Origin: Sphaerisporangium album
GTDB taxonomy: Bacteria; Actinomycetota; Actinomycetes; Streptosporangiales; Streptosporangiaceae
DNA: 64,000 nt
Reading direction: 5' to 3'
Assembly (NCBI RefSeq): GCF_003323745.1
Contig: NZ_QOIL01000026.1
Coordinates: forward strand, 82,524-146,523
A program made the position numbers and the translations under genes. The notes under the pieces are model-generated. The model made no database searches and was not told where the DNA came from. It saw only the letters and a program-made list of their open reading frames with translations. How positions within the stretch are numbered: position 1 is the stretch's first letter; each line of letters starts with the position of its first letter. Shown here piece by piece: positions 54,661-64,000 of the stretch.

Positions 54661-56028
54661 GTGAAGACCGCTGTCGAGGAGCTCAGCCCCACCCGGGTCA
54701 AGCTCACCGTCGAGGTGCCGTTCGAGGAGCTCGAGACGAGCATGCAGGCGGCGTACAAGAAGGTCGCGCAGCAGGTGCGCGTGCCCGGCTTCCGCCCCGG
54801 CAAGGTTCCCGCCCGCATCATCGAGCAGCGCTTCGGCCGCGCGGTGGTCCTGGAGGAGACGCTCAACGACGCCCTGCCGAAGCTGTACGGCAAGGCCGTG
54901 GACGAGAGCGACGTCTTCCCGGTCAGCCAGCCCGAGATCGAGGTCACCCGCATCGACGACGGCGAGGAGGTCGAGTTCACCGCCGAGGTCGACGTGCGCC
55001 CGGCCTTCGACGTCCCGGCCTACGAAGGGCTCGAGGTCACCGTCCCCTCCTCCGAGGTCTCCGACGAGGACGTCGAGGCCCAGATCGAGGCCCTGCGCCA
55101 GCGTTTCGCCACGCTGACCGGCGTCGAGCGCCCCGCCGCCAACGGCGACTACGTCGTCATGGACCTCGCGGCCACGATCGACGGCAAGAACATCGAAGAG
55201 CAGCAGGCCGCGGACGTCTCCTATGAGGTCGGCGCGGGCTCGGTGCTGCAGGGCCTCGACGACGCCTTGGTCGGCATGGCCGCGGGCGACGAGAAGACCT
55301 TCACCACCACGCTCGTGGGCGGTGAGAACGCCGGCGAGGAAGCCGACGTCACCATCAAGGTCAAGAACGTCAAGGAGAAGGTCCTCCCCGAGCTGGACGA
55401 CGAGTTCGCCGGCCTCGCCAGCGAGTTCGACACGCTGGAGGAGCTGCGCGGCAGCATCCGCGAGCAGGCCCGCCGCAACAAGCTCGTCGACCAGGTCGTG
55501 CAGGCGCGTGAGAACGCCCTGACGGCCCTGCTCGACAAGATCGACATCCCGCTGCCCGACAGCGCGCTGAACGCCGAGCTGGACGCCCGCAAGCACAACC
55601 TGGAGCACCAGATCGGCGAGAGCGGCCTGAGCCGCGAGGCCTTCTTCCGGCTCTACCAGACCACCGAGGAAGAGCGGTTCGCCGAGTTCGAAGAGAACTC
55701 CCGCAAGGCGATCAAGACCGGCTTCGTGCTCGACAAGATCGTCAAGCAGGAGGACCTCGGGGTCAGCGAGCAGGAGCTGACCAACTTCGTGGTGCGCCGC
55801 GCCGCGCAGCTCGGCGTCGCCCCGAACACCCTCGCCCAGCACCTCGCCGACAACGACCAGCTCACGCTGGCCATGGTCGAGATCGTCCGTGACAAGGCCA
55901 AGACGGTCATCGGCGACGCCGCCAAGGTGACCGACGAGGCCGGCAACGAGGTCGACCTCAAGGCCATCTACGCCGAGCTGAACGCCGAGCAGGAAGGCGC
56001 TCCGGCCGCCGCCGAGGCCGCCGAGTGA
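54661..56028 (+). CDS. tig: Trigger factor (ribosome-bound chaperone and PPIase)
   Basis: 455 residues from GTG 54661 with AAGGAG 8 nt upstream. The ribosome-binding signature GFRPGKVP is in VRVPGFRPGKVPARIIEQRF. The FKBP domain occupies ~residues 160-245 (GDYVVMDLAATIDG; ELDDEFAGLASEFD), and a long helical C-terminal cradle ends in an Ala/Glu tail. It shelters nascent chains. The gene order tig-...-clpP1-clpP2-clpX is the common actinobacterial folding/degradation block. Confidence 0.96.
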   Translation: MKTAVEELSPTRVKLTVEVPFEELETSMQAAYKKVAQQVRVPGFRPGKVPARIIEQRFGRAVVLEETLNDALPKLYGKAVDESDVFPVSQPEIEVTRIDDGEEVEFTAEVDVRPAFDVPAYEGLEVTVPSSEVSDEDVEAQIEALRQRFATLTGVERPAANGDYVVMDLAATIDGKNIEEQQAADVSYEVGAGSVLQGLDDALVGMAAGDEKTFTTTLVGGENAGEEADVTIKVKNVKEKVLPELDDEFAGLASEFDTLEELRGSIREQARRNKLVDQVVQARENALTALLDKIDIPLPDSALNAELDARKHNLEHQIGESGLSREAFFRLYQTTEEERFAEFEENSRKAIKTGFVLDKIVKQEDLGVSEQELTNFVVRRAAQLGVAPNTLAQHLADNDQLTLAMVEIVRDKAKTVIGDAAKVTDEAGNEVDLKAIYAELNAEQEGAPAAAEAAE

Positions 56029-56076
56029 CCGAGGCGCCTCTCGCCTGACGCGCCCGCCGCGTCCGCGTGGTCTCAT

Positions 56077-56120
56077 CGTCGATGCCCTCATCGTGATCCG
56101 TCACGGTGAGGGCATCGACG
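56077..56120 (+). terminator. Intrinsic terminator of tig
   Basis: CGTCGATGCCCTCA (56077-56090) pairs perfectly with 56107-56120, with an inner CGTGA/TCACG stem, giving a long hairpin. Confidence 0.75.
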
Positions 56121-56223
56121 TCTCAAGCCAATTTCGCGTAGGCATGACCACCCTTGAGTGTTATTTGGGGTGATTATTGCGACATCCCGGGCAACTCACG
56201 ACTGTGAAGGCGGGCTGCCGGGG

Positions 56224-57804
56224 GTGCCGGTGATCGAGGCTTACCTCATCGTCGCGGTGGTGATCGCCGTGATGATGCTGGTCGGGCGGGCGGTGGCACG
56301 CGGAACGGGGGTGCCGGCCGCGATCCCGCTCGTCCTGCTCGGTGTCGCGGCGAGCTTCGTGCCCACGATGTCCAAGGCCGTGGTGCCGCCCGACTTCATC
56401 CTGAACCTTTACCTGCCGTTGCTGGTCTACCGCGCCGCCTTCCTGACCGCGCCGCGCGAGACCCGGGAGGACGCGGTCCCCATCTCGGTGATGGCCTTCG
56501 GCCTCACCTGCGCGACCGCTCTCGCGGTCATGGCCGCCATACGCCTCGCAGTCCCGCAGGTCGGCTGGCCGGTGGCCCTCGCGCTCGGCGCCGCCGTGGC
56601 CCCCACCGACCCGGTGTCGGCGACGTCCATCATGCGGCGGCTCGGCACCCCGCGCCGCCTCGTCACGATCCTCGAAGGGGAGAGCCTCGTCAACGACGCT
56701 GTGGCGCTCACCCTGTTCGGGCTGGCCCTGACCGCGCTGTCCGAGCCCGTCACGCTCACCGGCGGCGTGCTGCTGATGGTCCGCGTGGTCGCGGGCGGCG
56801 TCCTGTACGGCCTGGCGCTGGGCTGGGCGGTGGGCAGGCTGCGGCGGCGGATCACCGACGGCGGTACGCAGATCGTGCTGTCCCTGATCACGCCGTTCGC
56901 CGCCTACCTCCCGGCCGACCACTTCGGTTTCTCCGGAGTCCTCGCCACCATCACCACCGGCTTCTACCTGGGTACACGCGCCCACGGGCTGCTCCAGCCC
57001 GCCTCCAGGCTCACCGGCAACGCCTTCTGGGAGGTCCTGGTCCTGCTGCTGGAGTCCAGCCTGTTCGTCCTGCTCGGCCTGGAGATCCGCCAGGTGATCA
57101 ACGGGGTCTCCAGGTATTCGGTCGCGACCCTGGTCTCCACGGCCCTGATCGTCCTGCTGGTCGTCGTCCTGCTCCGGCTGGTGTGGACCATGCTGGCCTT
57201 TCCCCTGGCCCGCTGGCTGCCCGGGAGACATCTGTCGTTCGACCGCGTCGGCAAGCGGGCGCGGCTGGTGATGGGATGGGCCGGCATGCGGGGGGCGATC
57301 ACGCTCGCCGTCGCGCTGTCGATCCCGCTCAGCGCGCCGCACCGGCCGCTGCTGATCTTCATGGCGGCTGTGGTGGTCCTCGCCACGCTGCTCGGCCAGG
57401 CCACCACGCTGGCCCCCCTGCTGAGGCGCCTCGGGCTCGGGGAGTCCAGGAAGACCGTCGTCGAGGAGGCGAGGGCGCGCCAGGCCACCACGGAGGCCGC
57501 CCTGGCGCGCCTGGAGGAGCTCGCGTCCAAGGAGGAGGTCGACGAGCGCACGGCGGAGGTGTTCCGGCAGTTGTACGAGCTTCGCCTCGATCGTGCCCGG
57601 GCCGTGCTCGACGACGAGGACGGCGACGGTCAGGGGGCGCGCGGCGAGTCCGGCAGCCGGTGGCTGCGCAAGCAACTCGCCCATGCCCAGCGGGATGAAC
57701 TGGACGACCTCTACGCCAAGGGTAAGATCAGCGCGGCGACGCAGCGCCATCTCATCCACGAGCTCGATCTGGAAGAACGCCGGCGCGCGTCCGATTCGCA
57801 CTGA
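56224..57804 (+). CDS. Monovalent cation/proton antiporter, NhaP (CPA1) family
   Basis: 526 residues from GTG 56224 (56230 also possible). About twelve membrane helices are seen, starting [20 protein letters not shown]. The CPA1 core motifs are [19 protein letters not shown] and [20 protein letters not shown] (the Asn-Asp ion site), with a later [20 protein letters not shown] cytoplasmic coiled-coil tail of ~110 residues ([37 protein letters not shown]) follows. It exports Na+ or K+ for pH or salt balance. Confidence 0.92.
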   Translation: MPVIEAYLIVAVVIAVMMLVGRAVARGTGVPAAIPLVLLGVAASFVPTMSKAVVPPDFILNLYLPLLVYRAAFLTAPRETREDAVPISVMAFGLTCATALAVMAAIRLAVPQVGWPVALALGAAVAPTDPVSATSIMRRLGTPRRLVTILEGESLVNDAVALTLFGLALTALSEPVTLTGGVLLMVRVVAGGVLYGLALGWAVGRLRRRITDGGTQIVLSLITPFAAYLPADHFGFSGVLATITTGFYLGTRAHGLLQPASRLTGNAFWEVLVLLLESSLFVLLGLEIRQVINGVSRYSVATLVSTALIVLLVVVLLRLVWTMLAFPLARWLPGRHLSFDRVGKRARLVMGWAGMRGAITLAVALSIPLSAPHRPLLIFMAAVVVLATLLGQATTLAPLLRRLGLGESRKTVVEEARARQATTEAALARLEELASKEEVDERTAEVFRQLYELRLDRARAVLDDEDGDGQGARGESGSRWLRKQLAHAQRDELDDLYAKGKISAATQRHLIHELDLEERRRASDSH

Positions 57805-57816
57805 CCTCATGGCACC

Positions 57817-57831
57817 TGCGCCGACAGCGAA
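57817..57831 (+). promoter_or_regulatory. Candidate ClgR box upstream of clpP1
   Basis: TGCGC-CGACA-GCGAA holds the CGC-N5-GCG core of actinobacterial ClgR operators (8 of 10 arm positions of TTCGC-N5-GCGAA). It is ~90 bp before clpP1. ClgR activates clp genes in Streptomyces and Corynebacterium; the gene clgR itself is not in the window. Confidence 0.45.
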
Positions 57832-57920
57832 CAGTGTTGAGACGCGGCCTGACCGGTCGTTGCCGCGCGTTAAGGTCACAAGCAAAGCCCATCGATTACG
57901 ACGCATCGGAAGGTGACGCT

Positions 57921-58565
57921 GTGACCAGCCCGCCGACCTCATACCAGCCCACCAGCTTCGGGCCGCAGTCGCGTGGCCGTGAGAACGGCTCATTCCGGCT
58001 TGAGGACCAGCTGTACAACCGTCTGCTGCGTGAGCGCATCGTGGTGCTCGGCACCCAGGTGGATGACGAGGTCGCCAACCGCATCTGCGCCGAGCTCCTG
58101 CTCCTGGCCGCGGACGACGCCGATCGGGACATCTGGCTCTACATCAACTCTCCTGGCGGTTCGGTGACTGCCGGCATGGCGATTTACGACATGATGGAGT
58201 ATGTGCCGAACGATGTCTGCACGGTCGCCATGGGGCTCGCCGCCTCGATGGGCCAGTTCCTGCTGTGCGCCGGGGCACAGGGCAAGCGGTACGCGCTGCC
58301 GCACGCCCGCATCATGATGCACCAGCCCTCCGGCGGCATCGGCGGCACCGCCGCGGACATCGCGATCCAGGCAGAGCAGATGCTGTACGTCAAGAAGACC
58401 TTGGCCGAGCGCATCGCCCACCACACCGGCCAGCCCCTCGACCAGATCGAGAAGGACTCCGACCGGGACCGCTGGTTCACCGCCGAGGAAGCCAAGGACT
58501 ACGGCTTCATCGACCACGTCGTGCGCAGTGCGCGGCAGGTGCCCTCCGAAGGCGCCGTCTCCTGA
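57921..58565 (+). CDS. clpP1: ATP-dependent Clp protease proteolytic subunit 1
   Basis: 214 residues from GTG 57921 (GAAGGTG upstream). Catalytic Ser in [19 protein letters not shown], His in [16 protein letters not shown], and Asp in the following helical region ([18 protein letters not shown]). The N-terminal ~20 residues are a flexible propeptide-like extension. Forms a mixed double ring with ClpP2. Confidence 0.95.
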   Translation: MTSPPTSYQPTSFGPQSRGRENGSFRLEDQLYNRLLRERIVVLGTQVDDEVANRICAELLLLAADDADRDIWLYINSPGGSVTAGMAIYDMMEYVPNDVCTVAMGLAASMGQFLLCAGAQGKRYALPHARIMMHQPSGGIGGTAADIAIQAEQMLYVKKTLAERIAHHTGQPLDQIEKDSDRDRWFTAEEAKDYGFIDHVVRSARQVPSEGAVS

Positions 58566-58576
58566 AGGGACAATTC

Positions 58577-59221
58577 GTGAGTGATCTGATCCGGCCGGGA
58601 GACATCAACGGCCGTTACATCATCCCTTCGTTCGTCGAACGCACCACGTACGGCGTCAAGGAGATGAACCCTTACAACAAGCTCTTCGAGGACCGCATCA
58701 TCTTCCTCGGAGTGCAGATCGACGACGCGTCGGCGAACGACGTGATGGCCCAGCTCCTGACGCTGGAGTCACTCGACCCCGACCGCGACATCAGCATCTA
58801 CATCAACTCGCCGGGCGGCTCGTTCACCGCCATGACGGCGATCTACGACACGATGCAGTTCGTCCGCCCGGAGATCCAGACGGTCTGCCTCGGCCAGGCG
58901 GCCTCGGCCGCGGCCGTGCTCCTCGCCGGCGGCACCCCGGGCAAGCGGTTCGCGCTTCCGAACGCCCGCATGCTGATCCACCAGCCCTCCACGGAGGGCG
59001 GCGGCCAGGGTAGCGACATCGAGATCCAGGCCCGCGAGATCCTGCGCATGCGCTCGCTCCTGGAGGAGCTCGTCGCCCGGCATTCCGGCAAGTCGCCGGA
59101 AGAGGTGCGTCGTGACATCGAGCGCGACAAGATTCTCAACGCCGACGAGGCCAAGCAGTACGGCCTCATCGACGACATCATCCCCTCACGGAAGAAGCGC
59201 GCTCAAGCGGTTGCTTCCTGA
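58577..59221 (+). CDS. clpP2: ATP-dependent Clp protease proteolytic subunit 2
   Basis: 214 residues from GTG 58577, 11 bp after clpP1 with GAAGGGA upstream. Catalytic Ser in [20 protein letters not shown], His in [18 protein letters not shown], Asp in [17 protein letters not shown]. In actinobacteria ClpP1 and ClpP2 act only as a hetero-tetradecamer; ClpX or ClpC1 docks on ClpP2. Confidence 0.95.
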   Translation: MSDLIRPGDINGRYIIPSFVERTTYGVKEMNPYNKLFEDRIIFLGVQIDDASANDVMAQLLTLESLDPDRDISIYINSPGGSFTAMTAIYDTMQFVRPEIQTVCLGQAASAAAVLLAGGTPGKRFALPNARMLIHQPSTEGGGQGSDIEIQAREILRMRSLLEELVARHSGKSPEEVRRDIERDKILNADEAKQYGLIDDIIPSRKKRAQAVAS

Positions 59222-59231
59222 GGTCGCGGAT

Positions 59232-59270
59232 CGCACCGGAACGGTGCCCAATTGGGCACGTTCCGGTGCG
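59232..59270 (+). terminator. Hairpin between clpP2 and clpX
   Basis: CGCACCGGAAC (59232-59242) pairs with GTTCCGGTGCG (59260-59270), enclosing a perfect GTGCCCAATTGGGCAC palindrome, a 17-bp stem with one bulge. It should end or attenuate clpP1P2 transcription before clpX. Confidence 0.7.
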
Positions 59271-59401
59271 ACTCACCGCTAGGGGGCGCACGGAGGGCCC
59301 AGAAGACGGTAACGTCGAAACCTGAGCGGGATGACTTTTCGGACCGAGTCCGCAAGATTCGGATCGCGGAGCAGGCGGTCCCACGCAAAGGAGTATCTGG
59401 G

Positions 59402-60685
<1,284 letters not shown>

Positions 60686-60723
60686 CCGGCGGTTCTTCGC
60701 ATCGAGCTCGGCCTCATGATCGT

Positions 60724-60747
60724 GTGAGCGGAGGGGCGACCGCTCAC
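60724..60747 (+). terminator. Terminator of clpX
   Basis: GTGAGCGG (60724-60731), 8-nt loop, CCGCTCAC (60740-60747), perfect 8-bp stem 38 bp after the stop. Confidence 0.6.
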
Positions 60748-60948
60748 CCGGCATGACGCCTCACATGCCCCTTGTCCGAGCGGGCGGTCCGCCTTTCTGA
60801 CCGGGGCGTGTCACTCCGGTGCCCGGCAGATTACGTAACGTAGTCCGTCCCGCTTATAGGCTCGCCGAATGTGGTTTTTTGTACCGCATGCCCGTATATC
60901 CGATTACGGGCGGGCGAGGAGACGACACGGGCAAGGTGGCAGCCTCCC

Positions 60949-60954
60949 TACAAT
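60949..60954 (+). promoter_or_regulatory. -10 element of valS
   Basis: TACAAT ends 8 nt before GTG 60963 and there is no Shine-Dalgarno, pointing to a leaderless valS mRNA. Confidence 0.4.
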
Positions 60955-60962
60955 TGGTGACT

Positions 60963-63554
60963 GTGACAACGCCTGAGCTGCCAACCCAATACGCACCCGC
61001 CGACGTCGAGACCCGGAGCTACGAGCGCTGGGTATCCGAGGGCTACTTCACGGCGGACGTAGGCAGCGACCGCGAGACGTACTCCATCGTCCTGCCGCCG
61101 CCCAACGTCACCGGCGTCCTCCACATCGGCCACGCCCTCGACCACTCGATCCAGGACGCGCTGACGCGGCGCGCCCGTATGCGTGGTTTCGAGACCCTCT
61201 GGCTCCCGGGCATGGACCACGCCGGCATCGCCACGCAGAACGTCGTCGAGCGCGAGCTGGCCAAGCAGGGCCTCTCGAGGCACGACCTCGGCCGCGAGGC
61301 CTTCGTCGAGCGGGTCTGGCAGTGGAAGGAGGAGTCCGGCGGCCGCATCCTCGGCCAGATGACCAAGCTCGGCGACGGCGTCGACTGGTCACGTGAGCGG
61401 TTCACCATGGACGAGGGGCTCTCCCGCGCCGTCCAGACCATCTTCAAGCGCCTCTTCGACGACGGCCTGATCTACCGCGCCGAGCGCATCATCAACTGGT
61501 GCCCCCGGTGCCTGACCGCCCTGTCCGACATCGAGGTCGACCACTCCGACGACGACGGCGAGCTCGTCTCCATCCGCTACGGCGACGGCGACGCGTCCAT
61601 CGTGGTCGCCACCACCCGCGCCGAGACCATGCTCGGAGACACGGCCGTGGCCGTGCACCCCGACGACGAGCGCTACGCCCACCTGGTCGGCACGACCGTC
61701 GAGGTGCCTTTCACCGGGCGGCTGATCCCCGTCGTGGCCGACGAGCACGTCGACCCCGCGTTCGGCACCGGCGCCGTCAAGGTCACCCCGGCGCACGACC
61801 CGAACGACTTCGAGATCGGCCGGCGCCACGGGCTGCCGTCGCTCACCGTCATGGACGAGCGCGGCGTCATCACCGCCCACGGCCCGTTCCAGGGGCTCGA
61901 CCGCTTCGAGGCCAGGCCCGCCGTGGTCGCCGCGCTGCGGGCCGAGGGGCGCGTCGTCGCCGAGAAGCGTCCGTACGTCCACGCGGTGGGCCACTGCTCC
62001 CGCTGCAAGACCGTCGTCGAGCCGCGGCTGTCCCTGCAGTGGTTCGTCAACGTCCAGCCGCTGGCCAAGGCCGCCGGCGACGCCGTCCGCGACGGCCGCA
62101 CCCGCATCCACCCGCCGGAGCTCGCCAAACGCTACTTCGACTGGGTCGACGACATGCACGACTGGTGCATCTCGCGCCAGCTCTGGTGGGGGCACCGCAT
62201 CCCCGTCTGGTACGGCCCCGGGGGCGAGGTCGTCTGCGTCGGCCCCGACGAGCAGCCCCCGCCCGGCTACGTCCAGGACTCCGATGTGCTGGACACGTGG
62301 TTCTCCTCGGGCTTGTGGCCCTTCTCCACCCTCGGGTGGCCCGACCGCACCCGCGAGCTGGAGCGTTTCTACCCCACGACCGTCCTGGTGACGGGGTACG
62401 ACATCCTGTTCTTCTGGGTCGCCCGCATGATGATGTTCGGGCTGTACGCGATGGACGGCACGCCGCCGTTCCAGACCGTCGCCCTGCACGGCATCGTGCG
62501 CGACCAGTTCGGCAAGAAGATGTCGAAGTCGTCGGGCAACGTCGTGGACCCCCTGGACTGGATCAACCGGTACGGCGCGGACGCGACCCGGTTCACGCTG
62601 CTGAGGGGCGCGAGCCCGGGCTCGGACGTCGCGATCAGCGAAGACTGGGTCGCCGGGGCGCGCAACTTCTGCAACAAGATCTGGAACGCGACGCGGTTCG
62701 CGTTGATGAACGGCGCCACCACGTCGGCCGAGCCGCCCGCCCCGGCCGACCTGACCGTCGCCGACCGCTGGGTCCTGTCCCGCCTGCAGACGGTCGTCGC
62801 CGCCGTGAACGCCGCGTACGACGACTACGAGTTCGCGAAGATCTCCGACCAGCTGTACCACTTCGCCTGGGACGAGGTCTGCGACTGGTACGTCGAGCTG
62901 GCCAAGATCCAGATCAGCGCCGGCGGCGAGGTGGCCGACCGCACCCGCCTGGTGCTGGGCCACGTCTTCGACGCCCTGCTTCGCCTCCTGCACCCCATCG
63001 TGCCCTTCGTCACCGAAGAGCTGTGGCGGGCGCTCACCGGCGGCCCGTCCGTCATGACGGCCCCGTGGCCCGCGGCGGCGCTCGCGTACGCCGACCAGGC
63101 CGCCGAGGAGGAGATCGCCGCCTTGCAGGAGCTCGTCACCGAGGTACGGCGCTTCCGCTCCGACCAGGGGCTCAAACCGGGGCAGCGCGTGGCTGCGCGG
63201 CTCGGGTTCGGCGACACGGCCCTCGCCGCGCACGAGGTGGCCATCCGGTCGCTGCTGCGCCTGGACGACCCCACGGCGTCCTTCACGCCCACGGCGAGGC
63301 TCGCCGTGGGCGACGCCGTCGTGGAGCTCGACACGGCCGGAGCCATCGACGTCGCGGCCGAGCGCAGGCGCCTGGAGAAGGACCTGACGGCGGCCCGCAA
63401 GGAGGCCGCGCAGGCGGCCGGCAAGCTGGGCAACGAGCAGTTCATGTCGAAGGCGCCCGACGACGTCGTGGCCAAGGTCCGCTCGCGGGCCGCCCAGGCC
63501 GACGCGGACATCGCCCGGCTCGAAGCCCAGCTGGCGGCCCTGCCGGCGAGCTGA
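60963..63554 (+). CDS. valS: Valyl-tRNA synthetase
   Basis: 863 residues from GTG 60963 (GTG 60957 also in frame). Class I signatures are [18 protein letters not shown] (HIGH motif) and the KMSKS loop in [15 protein letters not shown]. The CP1 editing domain has [17 protein letters not shown] and [15 protein letters not shown]. The anticodon-binding domain and C-terminal coiled coil ([19 protein letters not shown]) are complete. Monocistronic, with its own terminator. Confidence 0.97.
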   Translation: MTTPELPTQYAPADVETRSYERWVSEGYFTADVGSDRETYSIVLPPPNVTGVLHIGHALDHSIQDALTRRARMRGFETLWLPGMDHAGIATQNVVERELAKQGLSRHDLGREAFVERVWQWKEESGGRILGQMTKLGDGVDWSRERFTMDEGLSRAVQTIFKRLFDDGLIYRAERIINWCPRCLTALSDIEVDHSDDDGELVSIRYGDGDASIVVATTRAETMLGDTAVAVHPDDERYAHLVGTTVEVPFTGRLIPVVADEHVDPAFGTGAVKVTPAHDPNDFEIGRRHGLPSLTVMDERGVITAHGPFQGLDRFEARPAVVAALRAEGRVVAEKRPYVHAVGHCSRCKTVVEPRLSLQWFVNVQPLAKAAGDAVRDGRTRIHPPELAKRYFDWVDDMHDWCISRQLWWGHRIPVWYGPGGEVVCVGPDEQPPPGYVQDSDVLDTWFSSGLWPFSTLGWPDRTRELERFYPTTVLVTGYDILFFWVARMMMFGLYAMDGTPPFQTVALHGIVRDQFGKKMSKSSGNVVDPLDWINRYGADATRFTLLRGASPGSDVAISEDWVAGARNFCNKIWNATRFALMNGATTSAEPPAPADLTVADRWVLSRLQTVVAAVNAAYDDYEFAKISDQLYHFAWDEVCDWYVELAKIQISAGGEVADRTRLVLGHVFDALLRLLHPIVPFVTEELWRALTGGPSVMTAPWPAAALAYADQAAEEEIAALQELVTEVRRFRSDQGLKPGQRVAARLGFGDTALAAHEVAIRSLLRLDDPTASFTPTARLAVGDAVVELDTAGAIDVAAERRRLEKDLTAARKEAAQAAGKLGNEQFMSKAPDDVVAKVRSRAAQADADIARLEAQLAALPAS

Positions 63555-63563
63555 CGTGCGTCG

Positions 63564-63595
63564 AGAGCCCGCGGTGCCGGCCCACCGCGGGCTCT
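63564..63595 (+). terminator. Terminator of valS
   Basis: AGAGCCCGCGGTG (63564-63576) pairs perfectly with 63583-63595 around a 6-nt loop; 13-bp stem right after the stop. Confidence 0.8.
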
Positions 63596-63700
63596 TCGGC
63601 GTCTGGGGGGGAACCCCCGGATGTCGAAGGTTTGGACAGGGGTGACCCGGGAATAACCGCAAGCTTGCCGAAGTTGTTCATGGCACACGCGTGCCGGTGC

Positions 63701-63867
63701 TAGAGTTCTGTCTCGCAGGGCGACGCACGACTCCGGTCGACAAGATCGGAGGCTCCGGGAATCCATCGGATCCTGGGGGTGTTACGCTTCTCTGCACTCC
63801 CGAAGACCTACCTCGGTTCGAGGTGCCGTCCAGAACGCTTGACACGGCAGCTCGGACAGGGTAAGTT
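63701..63867 (+). promoter_or_regulatory. Tandem strong promoters near the window end
   Basis: P1: TGCTAGAGT (extended -10 at 63701-63706). P2: TTGACA (63839-63844), exact 17-bp spacer, TAAGTT (63862-63867), the best vegetative promoter match of the window. Downstream to 64000 there is no credible protein frame, and the bases are rich in short repeats. This is the look of a stable-RNA leader, so an rRNA operon beyond the edge is likely, though folC would be the usual protein gene after valS. Confidence 0.55.
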
Positions 63868-64000
63868 AGTGGAGTTGCCCTGGAGACGGGGCGGCCTGAA
63901 TGCTAGTGGGTTGCTGGGTCGCAGGTCAAGTGCTGGTAACGGCGCGATTTGCTGGCGGTCAAGCGGCTTGATAGCTTGAAGGCATACGAGATGGAAGCCC

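Noticed and set aside
63779..63979. 66-codon ORF at the window end
   Set aside because: It crosses the best promoter of the region, has no ribosome-binding site and no coding bias.

Overview
The window is high-GC (roughly 70%) actinobacterial chromosome. Frequent GTG starts, strong G/C bias at third codon positions, tandem clpP1-clpP2 followed by clpX, XRE/DUF5753 and single-domain ATPase regulators, a mycothiol-linked DinB-like protein, a 25-residue ribosomal protein of the mycobacterial bL37 type, and an integrated actinomycete conjugative element (AICE) all point to a filamentous actinomycete. My best guess is a member of the Streptosporangiales; that rank is an inference.

Layout, left flank (1-41.7 kb): a partial diguanylate cyclase; ettA; truncated haemoglobin; mscS; an HTH-TPR regulator with an acetyltransferase; a 24-codon peptide gene whose stop overlaps the start of a large TPR protein; NUDIX; purU; a prolyl oligopeptidase; HNH endonuclease; FmdB-type zinc ribbon; WYL protein; ilvD; NERD protein; amidase; a lemA/DUF2207 membrane pair; pepN; a DsbA-like mycothiol oxidoreductase; aldehyde dehydrogenase; def; rpiB; Eis-like acetyltransferase; SpoIIE-type phosphatase; NarL-type regulator; a site-2 protease; a secreted coiled-coil protein behind a c-di-AMP (ydaO) riboswitch; a deoR-galT operon; bL37; a mycothiol-dependent-enzyme-like protein; and a flavoprotein disulfide reductase.

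Centre (41.79-52.41 kb): a 10.57-kb AICE of the pSAM2 type inserted in the 3' half of a tRNA-Gly(TCC) gene. A 47-bp direct repeat bounds it. It carries two GntR/UTRA repressors with recognisable operators, a Pra-like activator, an FtsK-like transfer ATPase, a RepSA-type initiator, an excisionase and a tyrosine integrase whose 5' end is frameshifted. Its left third holds a 3' fragment of a tRNA-Tyr gene, a composite two-level palindrome, a cupin gene and several unknown small genes. The genes from 46.7 to 52.3 kb form one tightly overlapping transfer/replication/integration operon behind a promoter straddled by two palindromic operators.

Right flank (52.4-64 kb): the reconstituted tRNA-Gly, a tRNA-Pro(TGG), a divergent ATPase / XRE-DUF5753 regulator pair, tig, a cation/proton antiporter, clpP1-clpP2, clpX and valS. 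tig, clpP and clpX form the usual protein-folding/degradation block; valS has its own promoter. The window ends inside a strongly promoter-like region that probably feeds a stable-RNA or housekeeping operon beyond the edge.

Most interesting candidates: the 24-aa peptide coupled to a TPR/STAND-like protein at 7.3-9.4 kb, and the mosaic, apparently crippled AICE.
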